35,353 bases of DNA from positions 1 to 35,353 of the forward strand of contig NZ_FNAI01000027.1 of assembly GCF_900101875.1 (NCBI RefSeq). Direction: 5' to 3'. Made by a program: the position numbers and the translations under genes. The notes below the pieces were generated by a model. That model made no database searches, had not been told where the DNA came from, and saw only the letters and a list, made by a program, of their open reading frames with translations. Positions 22,481 to 31,800 of this stretch are shown here, piece after piece (the first letter of the stretch is position 1; every line of letters starts with the position of its first letter). The DNA is from Mucilaginibacter pineti. Its GTDB lineage: Bacteria; Bacteroidota; Bacteroidia; Sphingobacteriales; Sphingobacteriaceae.

Positions 22481-22836
22481 AAGAGTAACTATTGGATTAT
22501 GATTATCTAACAACCAAGGAAAGGCGATGGGTATCTAAATATCAAAACTATTGCATAATTAACATTACTAATAGTAAATATAGTTTCTTCATTTGAGGAG
22601 GGGACGAATATCAGTGTTAGCTAACAGATTTGTATATCTCGCAATTATCAGAAGCTCGATATTTCGGGTTCCACCTATAAACACACCATGGATCATCACT
22701 TTAGCCGTAAAATGCAAGAAGAATTAGTAATCAAATCATTAGCAAAATCTCCTTTTTTGCTGCTTAATTACGTTAGGTCTCTGATAAAATATATTGCTCA
22801 AACATGTTATCTTAGCGCTAAATATAATAGCATTTA
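22481..22836. other. Intergenic region before hsdM
   Basis: The 356-base, AT-rich gap contains no gene I can support. TATCTTAG at 22808-22815 is a possible -7 element for hsdM, with a short leader. A short open stretch around 22640-22750 is discussed under rejected items. Confidence 0.4.
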
Positions 22837-24231
22837 ATGGACTTAACAGGTAAATTGTGGGGGTTTTGTAATAAATTGAGACATGATGGAGTTGATGCCT
22901 CCGATTACATTGAACAACTCACATATCTACTTTTTCTTAAAATGGCTCAAGAGAAAGGTGTTGCTGTCCCCAAAGGGTATGATTGGCAATCCTTAATTAC
23001 ATTGGACGAAGATGAATCGCTATTACTTAAACTTGAATCTATTTTAGAAAAGCTGAAGGCTGAAGATGGCATTTTAGGAGATATTTTTTCAGAACCAGTC
23101 TCGAGAGTTAAAAACGCTAAAATTTTAAAGGGATTAATCAAGGAAATTAATTCTATTCAATGGACAAGTTTTGATAGAGATATTGTAGGATTAACCTTTG
23201 AAGAACTGATTGGCAAGGTAGCCAACGAAGGGAAAAAAGGAGCGGGACAATATTTTACTCCGAGGCCATTAATTCAGGCAATTGTTAACGTCATGAAACC
23301 AAATCCTCTTGAAAATGAAAGTTTCAATATAGGAGATGTTGCGGTTGGTACGGGTGGATTTTTGATTGCTGCTAATGAATGGTTTAAAGAAACTACAAAA
23401 CAATCCAAAGTAAAATCTAAGGACTTGAAGCGGGTACAAAATGATACTTATTTTGGCCAAGAGCTGGTACAAAGACCGCGCAGACTAGCTCTAATGAACA
23501 TGTTTTTACACGACATAAACGCCTCAATCAAATTGGGCGATACAATTTATGGAACCAACGATAATGTTAATTATTCATGTGTTTTGACAAATCCACCTTT
23601 TGGAACTAAAGGTGCAAGTCAAATTCCAGATCGAGCATTTCCAATTAAGACTTCAGATAAGCAACTAAACTTTGTCCAGCACATTATAGAAAAATTAAAA
23701 CCAGGCGGGCGTGCAGCAATTGTCCTTCCTGACAGTTGCTTATCAAGCGATCCCGCAAAGAAAATGTGGAGTTTCTATCTAAATGAAATTAACGCTGAAG
23801 ATTCTTGTTGTAATTTGCACACGATTTTAAAATTGCCTGATGGTGTATTTGCAGCATATGCTAACGGCATTAAAGCTTGTGTAGTTTTTTTACAAAAATC
23901 TCGTCAAACCGAACAAACTTGGATTTATGATCTTCGAAAAGATTTTCCGAGAATTACTACTAAAAGTAATATTCTAGCTTTAGAACATTTTGCAGATTTC
24001 GAACAAGCATATGGTTTAGATCCAAATGGTTTATCAAAAAGAGAGACGAGCGAAAGATTTAAAAGCTTCACAATTGATGAAATTGTTAAAAAAAATTATG
24101 ATCTTTCATTTGTTGAGATTTTTACTCAGGAGTTATTACCACACCCTAATATCCTGATTGATGAGATGATAAAAGATTATCAAGATAAAATTGATGCTTT
24201 ACAAAAATTGAAACTAAACCTATCTGAATAA
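22837..24231 (+). CDS. hsdM: Type I restriction-modification methyltransferase subunit
   Basis: The 464-residue protein is an N6-adenine methyltransferase of the HsdM type. The N-terminal helical domain (about 1-110) is followed by GQYFTPRPLI (137-146), the SAM-binding motif DVAVGTGGFL (167-176, normally DPAxGTGGFL) and the catalytic TNPPFG (251-256). With HsdS it should methylate a two-part DNA site. The stop overlaps the hsdS start by one base (TAATG). The gene is visibly more AT-rich than the flanking chromosome, as is the rest of the operon, which points to horizontal transfer. Confidence 0.93.
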   Translation: MDLTGKLWGFCNKLRHDGVDASDYIEQLTYLLFLKMAQEKGVAVPKGYDWQSLITLDEDESLLLKLESILEKLKAEDGILGDIFSEPVSRVKNAKILKGLIKEINSIQWTSFDRDIVGLTFEELIGKVANEGKKGAGQYFTPRPLIQAIVNVMKPNPLENESFNIGDVAVGTGGFLIAANEWFKETTKQSKVKSKDLKRVQNDTYFGQELVQRPRRLALMNMFLHDINASIKLGDTIYGTNDNVNYSCVLTNPPFGTKGASQIPDRAFPIKTSDKQLNFVQHIIEKLKPGGRAAIVLPDSCLSSDPAKKMWSFYLNEINAEDSCCNLHTILKLPDGVFAAYANGIKACVVFLQKSRQTEQTWIYDLRKDFPRITTKSNILALEHFADFEQAYGLDPNGLSKRETSERFKSFTIDEIVKKNYDLSFVEIFTQELLPHPNILIDEMIKDYQDKIDALQKLKLNLSE

Positions 24232-25862
24232 TGGTTAAAAATTGGAAGACGCTACCATTAAAAGATTTAATAATTAGTAGGAAAGGTAGGAAACCCTTAA
24301 AGTTGCTTGACTACCCTTTCCCTGATAGCGTTCCGTATTTAGACATCGACGCTATAGCAAATAAGAATGTTAAACAATTTGCTGATCATTTAACAACCCT
24401 AATTTCTACCAGCAATGATATTTTGATAGTTGCCGATGGCTCTAGGAGTGGTTTGGTAAATAAGAGCATTTCCGGTGCAGTCGGATCTACTATGCTTTGT
24501 ATCACTCCACTTGCTATAAATAGCAATTTTCTTTTTCATTTTCTAAAATCTCAATATCACTATTTTAATAAAAACACTAAGGGTTCGAGTATTCCTCATT
24601 TAAATTTGAAGCTTTTAGAGGAATTACAAGTACCGATTCCACATCCAGTAGAACAAGAATTTATAGCAAAATTTTTGGATTCTAAGATGGACGAGCATAA
24701 TGATCAATTTATTGCTGCTATAGAAGAAGTAAAGCGGTTAAAAGAATTAAGGACAAGCGTTTTAGATCGAGCTATAAATGGCGAATTAACTGCAAAGTGG
24801 CGTGAGTCAAATGTTTATTCCGAAGCTGATGTAATCTTAAAATTAAAGAATTTAAACGCTAAATTCCGTGTTTACAACAAGACGGATTTACGATTCACTT
24901 TACCTGAAAATTGGATAATTACTGATGTTTGTAGTATATGCAGCAAAGTTACTGATGGTGAACATAGTACTCCTCCAAGATTCGATGAGGGGGAACTGTT
25001 GCTTTCGGCCAGAAACGTTAGAGATGGTTATATCGATTATGAGAACGTAGATTTTATCTCTAAAGAAGATTTACTTAAACTCCGGACGCGGTGCAATCCG
25101 GAAGTAAATGATGTTTTAGTCGTCAGTGTTGGCGCGACTATAGGACGAACAGCGATTGTAACTGAAAAAAAGTTATTCGCTCTTGTACGAAGTGTGCTGT
25201 TATTAAAACCGTTAATTTCTGGCGAATACTTAATGTATTGTCTCCAATCCTCAATCTTGCAAAACTTCATAAGAGAAAGTACTAAAGGGGTTGCGCAGGG
25301 TCATTTATATATCACAGAGACCAACTTGTTACCAATTCCTTTTCCAATTATAGCAGAGCAAGAAGAAATTATTCGACAAGTAAGATTAAACTTAAATACC
25401 GCAGATTTACTTCTTAAAAAATCAGAAGATGCTGCAAATAAAGTAGAAACCCTAAGAAACTCAATTTTTCAACTAGCATTTTCAGGTCGGATTAGCGAAA
25501 TGCCAGACATCTATAAGAACGATAGCTCATGGTTTGAGGATTTTCGAAAAAACCTGGAAACTCAACGGATTAAGCTGTTAGATGCTAAGTCGAAAAATTT
25601 AGTGAAAAATAAATCTAAAAGTTTAAACTTTCGAAATCAAATGGCTCAAAAGAAATCTATAGTTGACTTGCTAATTAGTTCACCAAATAATGAATCGACG
25701 GTTGAAAATGCATGGCACCAATCGGTATATTATGAAAAGGGGCAGATAGAACAATTTTACGAAGAGTTGGAACGCGTTTGCGCAGACAATGAAACCGGTA
25801 GGATAGTAATTTGGGAATTTTCAAACAACCAAAAAAATTCTGTAATATTAAAATTTAAATAA
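24231..25862 (+). CDS. hsdS: Type I specificity subunit with a C-terminal extension
   Basis: The 543-residue HsdS has two target-recognition domains (about 1-145 and 215-385), each followed by a helical spacer: EFIAKFLDSKMDEHNDQF...LKELRTSVLDRAINGEL at about 140-190 and EEIIRQVRLNLNTADLLLKKSEDAANKVETLRNSIFQLAFSG at about 380-420. After the second spacer it has about 120 extra residues (425-543) without similarity to HsdS that I can name. This tail may dock the ATPase/HNH partners in place of HsdR. It ends exactly where the ATPase gene begins, with no spacing. Confidence 0.9.
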   Translation: MVKNWKTLPLKDLIISRKGRKPLKLLDYPFPDSVPYLDIDAIANKNVKQFADHLTTLISTSNDILIVADGSRSGLVNKSISGAVGSTMLCITPLAINSNFLFHFLKSQYHYFNKNTKGSSIPHLNLKLLEELQVPIPHPVEQEFIAKFLDSKMDEHNDQFIAAIEEVKRLKELRTSVLDRAINGELTAKWRESNVYSEADVILKLKNLNAKFRVYNKTDLRFTLPENWIITDVCSICSKVTDGEHSTPPRFDEGELLLSARNVRDGYIDYENVDFISKEDLLKLRTRCNPEVNDVLVVSVGATIGRTAIVTEKKLFALVRSVLLLKPLISGEYLMYCLQSSILQNFIRESTKGVAQGHLYITETNLLPIPFPIIAEQEEIIRQVRLNLNTADLLLKKSEDAANKVETLRNSIFQLAFSGRISEMPDIYKNDSSWFEDFRKNLETQRIKLLDAKSKNLVKNKSKSLNFRNQMAQKKSIVDLLISSPNNESTVENAWHQSVYYEKGQIEQFYEELERVCADNETGRIVIWEFSNNQKNSVILKFK

Positions 25863-27497
25863 ATGCAGATCGAGTTTTTAAAAATCAAACGTTTCAGAAA
25901 TCTACAGAACTTTGAGATTAGCCTTGATAAGAAAGAAACAATTTCGGTCATTATCGGTCAAAACGCTTCTGGAAAATCAAATTTCATCGAAGCTGTGGTT
26001 CTTATATTTAAGTACCTTGATTTTGATTTTAAGAAACCAGTAGATTTAGAACTCGCCAACGGCTTTCAATTGGATTACAGTTGTAGAAATAATCATATCC
26101 AAATTCATTATTTACCTGAAGAGAAAAAGAAGTGGAGAACAATTGTAAATTACAAAGCTGTAAGTCAAGATCATTTTATAAAAGGAAAAGATAGTTATCT
26201 ACCAAGATATATTTTGGCCTATTACTCCGGATTAGGAAACAGTAATCGACTTGAAGAACATTTTGAAGATCATAAAGAACGTTTCGCTCGAGCGGTCGTT
26301 AATGCCGTGACAAACGAGTTGCCCGAATATCCGCGATTGCAGTATGCAGAGTTAATTCACAGTCAATTTTCTTTGTTTTCCTTTTTTATTGATGATGATC
26401 CCAAACTAACGAACTTTCTTAAAGAAAACCTTTTTATAGAGGAAATGCAAAGCACCTTATTGCCTATGAAAGAACCTGAATGGGCAAAATCCTCATCGTT
26501 TAAGGACGATATATTTTGGGGAAGCAAGGGTATTGTGAGAGATTTAATAGATTATTTATACGAAAATGTAGCAATTGCTCCAATTAAGGATACGATTCAT
26601 AACAGTAGTACTCTCTGGAAAAAAGAAAAAAAACGGTTTGAGGTTGTTTATTTGTATTTCTCCAACTTTAACAAAATAAAAGAGTTTGTTAAAACGATGA
26701 ATTGGTCCAGCTTTGACTTTTTTCACATTTTAAATACGGCCAATGTATCTCGTTTATTCTTTCAGGAAGGGATTAAAATTAGAGTCAAAAAGCGATACGC
26801 TGATAAAATTTCGTTCAAAGAATTGAGTGAGGGTGAACAACAATTGTTGACTGTTCTTGGCTTAATGCGATTTACAGCGGGTGAAGAAACATTGTTTTTA
26901 CTTGATGAACCAGATACGCACCTGAACCCTTATTGGAGGTGGAAATATTTGGAATTCATTAATCAGATAGTTTTTGATGTAGAAAGTGAAGACCATAAAA
27001 TATTAGACACTTCACAAGTGATTATGTCTAGTCATGATCCTTTGACCATTGGTAGTCTTAAAAAAGAAGCAGTTCGAATATTCAAAACTGATCCAATAAC
27101 GGGTGATGTAAAGGGAAGTATGCCATTTGAAGATCCAAAAGGTATGGGTGTTGCTGGAATATTGACAGAAATTTTTAAGCTTCAAACAACTCTAGATGTT
27201 TTAACTCAAGAGCAGTTAGATGAAAGGCGATCCTTAGAAAGCAAGAAATTGAATGAAATCGATTTGACCGATGAGGAAAAAAATAGATTGACCCAGTTAA
27301 ACGCATCATTAGATAATTTAGGTTTTTCGCGATTTAATAGAGATCCATTGTACCAAAAATTTCAAGCAGCATTTGAAAAAGAGCTTAAAGACCCGAAACA
27401 GAATTATGCCCCACTCCCGCCTGAAGAGGAAAAACAACAAAGACAACACATTGAAAAACTCCTTAAACAAATCCTGGACGACGAAGGAATAAATTAG
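25863..27497 (+). CDS. ABC-type ATPase of the PtuA-like, restriction-associated kind
   Basis: The 544-residue SMC/ABC-like ATPase has Walker A GQNASGKSN (32-40), the signature LSEGEQQLL, Walker B TLFLLDEPDTHLNP, and an H-loop MSSHDPLTI. An insert of about 250 residues separates the halves of the ATPase. The C-terminus (DNLGFSRFNRDPLYQKFQAAFEKEL) resembles the end of PtuA-like ATPases from Septu and retron systems, as I recall them. It starts immediately after hsdS and is followed by an HNH protein, matching PtuA-PtuB order. Probable role: ATP-dependent control of the nuclease in defence. I also recall related ATPases being annotated as associated with restriction systems. Confidence 0.8.
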   Translation: MQIEFLKIKRFRNLQNFEISLDKKETISVIIGQNASGKSNFIEAVVLIFKYLDFDFKKPVDLELANGFQLDYSCRNNHIQIHYLPEEKKKWRTIVNYKAVSQDHFIKGKDSYLPRYILAYYSGLGNSNRLEEHFEDHKERFARAVVNAVTNELPEYPRLQYAELIHSQFSLFSFFIDDDPKLTNFLKENLFIEEMQSTLLPMKEPEWAKSSSFKDDIFWGSKGIVRDLIDYLYENVAIAPIKDTIHNSSTLWKKEKKRFEVVYLYFSNFNKIKEFVKTMNWSSFDFFHILNTANVSRLFFQEGIKIRVKKRYADKISFKELSEGEQQLLTVLGLMRFTAGEETLFLLDEPDTHLNPYWRWKYLEFINQIVFDVESEDHKILDTSQVIMSSHDPLTIGSLKKEAVRIFKTDPITGDVKGSMPFEDPKGMGVAGILTEIFKLQTTLDVLTQEQLDERRSLESKKLNEIDLTDEEKNRLTQLNASLDNLGFSRFNRDPLYQKFQAAFEKELKDPKQNYAPLPPEEEKQQRQHIEKLLKQILDDEGIN

Positions 27498-27498
27498 A

Positions 27499-28365
27499 AT
27501 GAGATTCATCGACATGAGCGCTGTTACAATACCTACAACCTGGCAGCAACAAGCTCGAACAAATAATTTTTCTCCGGTATGGTCTTATCTAAAAACTACT
27601 CTAGAATCAATCGTAGGTAAAAAATGCTGGTATAATGAATCAATCAACGATGGATCTTCAAATCCTGTCGATCATTTTCGACCAAAGACGGCAGCGGTAA
27701 AAGTGCTAACTTCCAAATATGCTGTTTTGGAAAATGCAGTTTGGAGTCAACTTTTTTCTCAAGCTCAAACTGGTTACCCTTTTTTAGAATTCGAAGCTTC
27801 AAACTATCGTTACGCTAGCGGGTTTGCTAATAGCGCACATATGCGAGAAAGCACAGATGGTATAACCCGTGGAAAATGGGATTTTTTTCCAATTAGAGCC
27901 GGCACTTCTCCCGCGACGAGTATTCAAAATTTATCATTAGAAGAAAATGCACTTTTAGATCCTTGCCACGATGGTGATCCAGAATTAGTAGAATTTAATG
28001 AATTCGGCGGTGTTGACCCATCTACATCCGTTTTAACACATAGTTGGGATTACTGTAGAGTGAAAGTTTCAATTGAGGTTTATAATTTGACATACTATGT
28101 TCTAGCTAATAAGAGGAGAGAATCATGGGAAACATGCGAAAGAAATATAAATCTAATGACTTTGCTTTATAACAAGCCCAATAAATCTCCTGAGGAGCAA
28201 CTTTCGTTTGACCATCTTTTTGCAGATCTAATAAAATCGCTATCTAAAAAAACTGAATACTCAGCAGTTTTTATTGATTGCATAAAAAACTTTAAAACAA
28301 GAAAAGATTCAACAGTTTATAAATGGCTTACCGATGAAATACCTACGGTTCTATTAAAAAAGTAA
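27499..28365 (+). CDS. HNH-type nuclease, PtuB-like, with altered zinc site
   Basis: The 288-residue protein carries KKCWYNE (42-47) and VDHFRPK (57-63), the His-containing strand of the HNH fold seen in PtuB-type nucleases, and SNYRYASGFANS (101-112) with Asn111 in the place of the HNH Asn. In relatives this last segment reads like NYRxACxxCN; both cysteines are missing here, so the zinc-binding half of the fold has changed. KWDFFP and ALLDPCHDGDPE further on are also typical. It starts 1 base after the ATPase stop. Catalytic His59 and Asn111 are kept, so cleavage may still occur. It ends the operon, and no hsdR follows. Confidence 0.72.
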   Translation: MRFIDMSAVTIPTTWQQQARTNNFSPVWSYLKTTLESIVGKKCWYNESINDGSSNPVDHFRPKTAAVKVLTSKYAVLENAVWSQLFSQAQTGYPFLEFEASNYRYASGFANSAHMRESTDGITRGKWDFFPIRAGTSPATSIQNLSLEENALLDPCHDGDPELVEFNEFGGVDPSTSVLTHSWDYCRVKVSIEVYNLTYYVLANKRRESWETCERNINLMTLLYNKPNKSPEEQLSFDHLFADLIKSLSKKTEYSAVFIDCIKNFKTRKDSTVYKWLTDEIPTVLLKK

Positions 28366-28799
28366 TTTGCCATATTCGAAATTTGTATTGTTATAAACTG
28401 GCATTCTAATATTAAAATCGATTTTAAATTTCAAAGTCTTCGATTTGAGCTTTTGCAACTACAAGTGCTTGTATATCAGTAAAAAGTTCGACTTTTCGTC
28501 GCTTCACTCTACTTAATCGACCATACTTGAGCCATGTAAATGGTTAATTTCTATATGTTATGCAAGTGAAAGTTTTATTAGCTTATAGTCTCAATATATA
28601 CCCATTTGATAGTAATCAAGTGTATGACAATATATATATTTTTGCCAATAAGGGATAACTGAACATTATGCTCGCAAGCATCCTTTCTGCCCCTGCTTTG
28701 ATTGACAACCAAACTGGCATTATCCTGCATCCTTAAGATACGCCGATAGCGATAATGATTTAAATGAATAGTATTTAAATTTATTTGACTCAGAAAAGC
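28366..28799. other. AT-rich intergenic region after the hsd operon
   Basis: About 430 bases between the HNH gene and the terminator of the minus-strand fusion gene. It holds no recognisable gene and no clear transposon end. Its base composition resembles the hsd operon, so the transferred segment probably ends near 28800. Confidence 0.35.
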
Positions 28800-28834
28800 G
28801 CGTCAACATGATTAAGTACAAATCAAGTTGACGC
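28800..28834 (-). terminator. Terminator of the AraC-permease fusion gene
   Basis: GCGTCAAC (28800-28807) pairs with GTTGACGC (28827-28834), and TGATT/AATCA extends the stem inside, with one mismatch. On the minus strand the stem is followed by GCTTTTC. It lies 50 bases beyond the stop at 28884. Confidence 0.65.
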
Positions 28835-28883
28835 CGTGTTGTAAGGATATACAAGTTCAACCTGAATCACCTGTCAAACAAAA

Positions 28884-31800
28884 TTACTCAGACCGCAAAC
28901 TTTTCACCGGATTCGCCATTGCGGCTTTAATGGATTGGAAGCTAACGGTGACTACAGCGATCAAAATAACACCAAGGCCGGCAATAGCGAACATCCACCA
29001 GCTGATGGCGACCCTGTAGGCAAAATCCCGCAGCCATTTGTGCATGGCCCACCAGGCGATTGGTGAGGCGATCAGGATGGCCAGCAGCACCAGCTTGATA
29101 AAATCAACCGATAACAAGGTGGTGATGCCCTGTACGCTGGCGCCTAACACCTTTCGGATGCCTATTTCTTTACTTCGCTGTTCGGCCAGGAAAGCCGAAA
29201 GCGCAAATAAGCCCAGGCATGCAATAATAATGGCCAGCACGGCAAAGCTGGTAAATATTTTACCCGTACGGGTTAGGTCTGCATACATATTGGCAAAGTC
29301 TTCATCCAGGAAGGTGTAACGTATGGGTTGATCGGGGGAATATTTTTTCCATAAAGCAGCGACATTGGCAATAGTATTTTTTACATCGCCACCGCGGAGT
29401 TTAACCGTCATCATGGAGTTGCTCAGGCCATAGTGAAGCGCTACCGGGCCGATCTCGCTGCGCACTGACTCATAATTAAAATCCTGCATGACGCCAATCA
29501 CCGTAATCAGGCCGTTGTCGCTGATCCGCGCGCCGACCGGATGTTGCAAACCAAGGCTTCTGGCCATGCTTTGATTGATGATCACGGTTCTTCCGGCCGT
29601 ATCATCGGCCATTTCTAAAGAGAAGTCACGGCCTTCAAGCAGCTTGATGCCCAATGTCCCAAGGTAAGTATCGTCAACCTGCCAGATCTGGCCAAAAACG
29701 GGATGGTCAATTTTTTCGCGGCCTTCTTTAAAAAAAGCATTTCCGTTACGGGAGGTGCCGCTTACCGGCAGGTAATCGCTGATGGAAACGCTTTTAACAG
29801 CGCTTAGGTTACTCAATTCTGTTTTGAAATTCCGGATATGCTGATCGCTCAGCGTGTTCGTGCTCTGAAGGATCATGACCTGGTCTTTATCAAACCCGGC
29901 TTTGCGGTTCAGGATAAAATGCATCTGGTTATAGATAACCACCGTACTGATGATCAGGATAACAGAGGCTGCAAATTGAAATACAACCAAGCCGTTACGT
30001 AATACCGGGCTTTTGCTGCCGGCACTGATCGTCCCTTTTAAGACCTGGCCCGGATTGAAGCCTGAAAGATAAAAGGCAGGATATAATCCGGCAAGCGTTC
30101 CAATAACCAGTGTAGAAAGCAGGATAACCGGTACAAACCACCATTCCAGCCAGGGCATAGCCAGCGACCTTGCCGCCATCGTATTGAAATAAGGCAGTAA
30201 CAGCCAGGCGATTAGAATACCCAGGATGAACGAAACGAAACTATAGATCAATGACTCGGTAAGGAACTGCGCGATCAGGCTACTGCGGTTTGAGCCCACC
30301 ACTTTGCGCAGGCCAACCTCCTTAGCCCGGTTAGCCGACTTAGCGGTTGAAAGGTTTATGAAATTGATGCAGGCGATGATCAGGATAAACAAGGCAATGG
30401 CACCGAACAGCCAGACAAAACGGATATCGCCGTTGGTTAACCCATCTGGAAAATCGGTTGAATACAAATTGATATCCGGCACGGGCTGCAGGTAAACATG
30501 GAATTTTGCGGCTTCTTTCGCGGGATCCTGCGCACCTCCTTTACGTGCTTCCGCCACCAGGTAATTTTTCCGCAGCCCGGCATTGAGCTTTGCTTCAAAT
30601 GCGGCTACGTTCGTACCTGATTTCAGTTTAATATATTGGACATAGTTGTACCAGCGCCAGCTATTTTGCTCGCCGGTCCCAAATTCCATCCCGGAGAGCG
30701 TGATGAAAAAGTGAAAGGGATGTAGATGGGAATTTGCAGGAATATCGGCCATCACGCCACCTATCCGATAGGGATGCGACCGGTCATTATCAATATACAT
30801 GACCCTGCCAAGCGGGTTTTGGCCATGGTAATGCTTTTCGGCCATCGTTTTAGAGATCACCAGGCTCCGTGGCTCTTTTAAAGCGGTAGCACCATCCCCG
30901 TAGACCATGGGCAGCTTAAAAGCGCTAAAGAATGACTGATCAATGTAAATGATGCCTTGCTCGTAAGTATTTTGCGACGCTTCCGCAGGGCGCAGCTCGG
31001 CATGGCCCAGGTAGGAGTTGACCAGCCGCATTCGCCCCGCAAATTCAACTTCCGGAAAGTCTTGTTGTATCGCTTTTGACATAGGTGCCGGCCAGGCCAG
31101 GCCGCGGCTCATCTCGCCGTCGCCTACCACGCGAAAGATCCGGTCGGCGCCCGGGTAGAACCGGTCAAAGGTCAACTCGTTATGGATATACAAGCCGATA
31201 AGTAAACAGGCAGCGATGCCCATAGCAAAGCCCCCGATCTTTACGGTGGCATACATTTTTTGCCGGAGCAGCTGGCGGTAGGCGATCTTTAAATAATTCC
31301 TGAACATAAATTTGCGTTTTGGTGTTTCCTGACGCAATAATACCGGCCGCAGAACCGCATGGGGTGCCAATTTATTTATTGGTACTTCTTTTTTATATTC
31401 CAACGGTGTTTTGCCGGTGAGCTCCCGGAAAACACGGTTAAAGGTTGTTTTGGAATTAAAGCCTGATTCGTAAGCGATGCCCAAGATGGTCAAATGAGCA
31501 TAGGCTGGGTCACGCATTTTCCGGGAAACTTCACGGACCCTGAATTCATTGACAAAATCGCTGAAATTCTTTTTTAAACCGAGGTTCATGGCTCTTGACA
31601 ATTCCTGCGGATGAATGCCCAGTTTGACCGAAAGGGTTGCCAGCGTTAGCTCGGCGTCCGTATAAAAACGCCCCGCCGCAACAGCTTCTTTAAGCCTGCG
31701 GCCTTTTTCCCTCGCATCGTTCGTTTCATTATTCGGTAGGGTAAGTTGGATGGCCCCATCCGGTTTTAGCAATCTCCCAGCGCCTTCCAGCATGAGAACA

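Noticed and set aside
22631..22760. Open stretch on the plus strand reading HTMDHHFSRKMQEELVIKSLAK, weakly like an IS3-type transposase core
   Set aside because: The similarity is a few residues, the DDE acidic residues cannot be placed, and no inverted repeats are seen. A translated search giving a significant transposase match would revive it.
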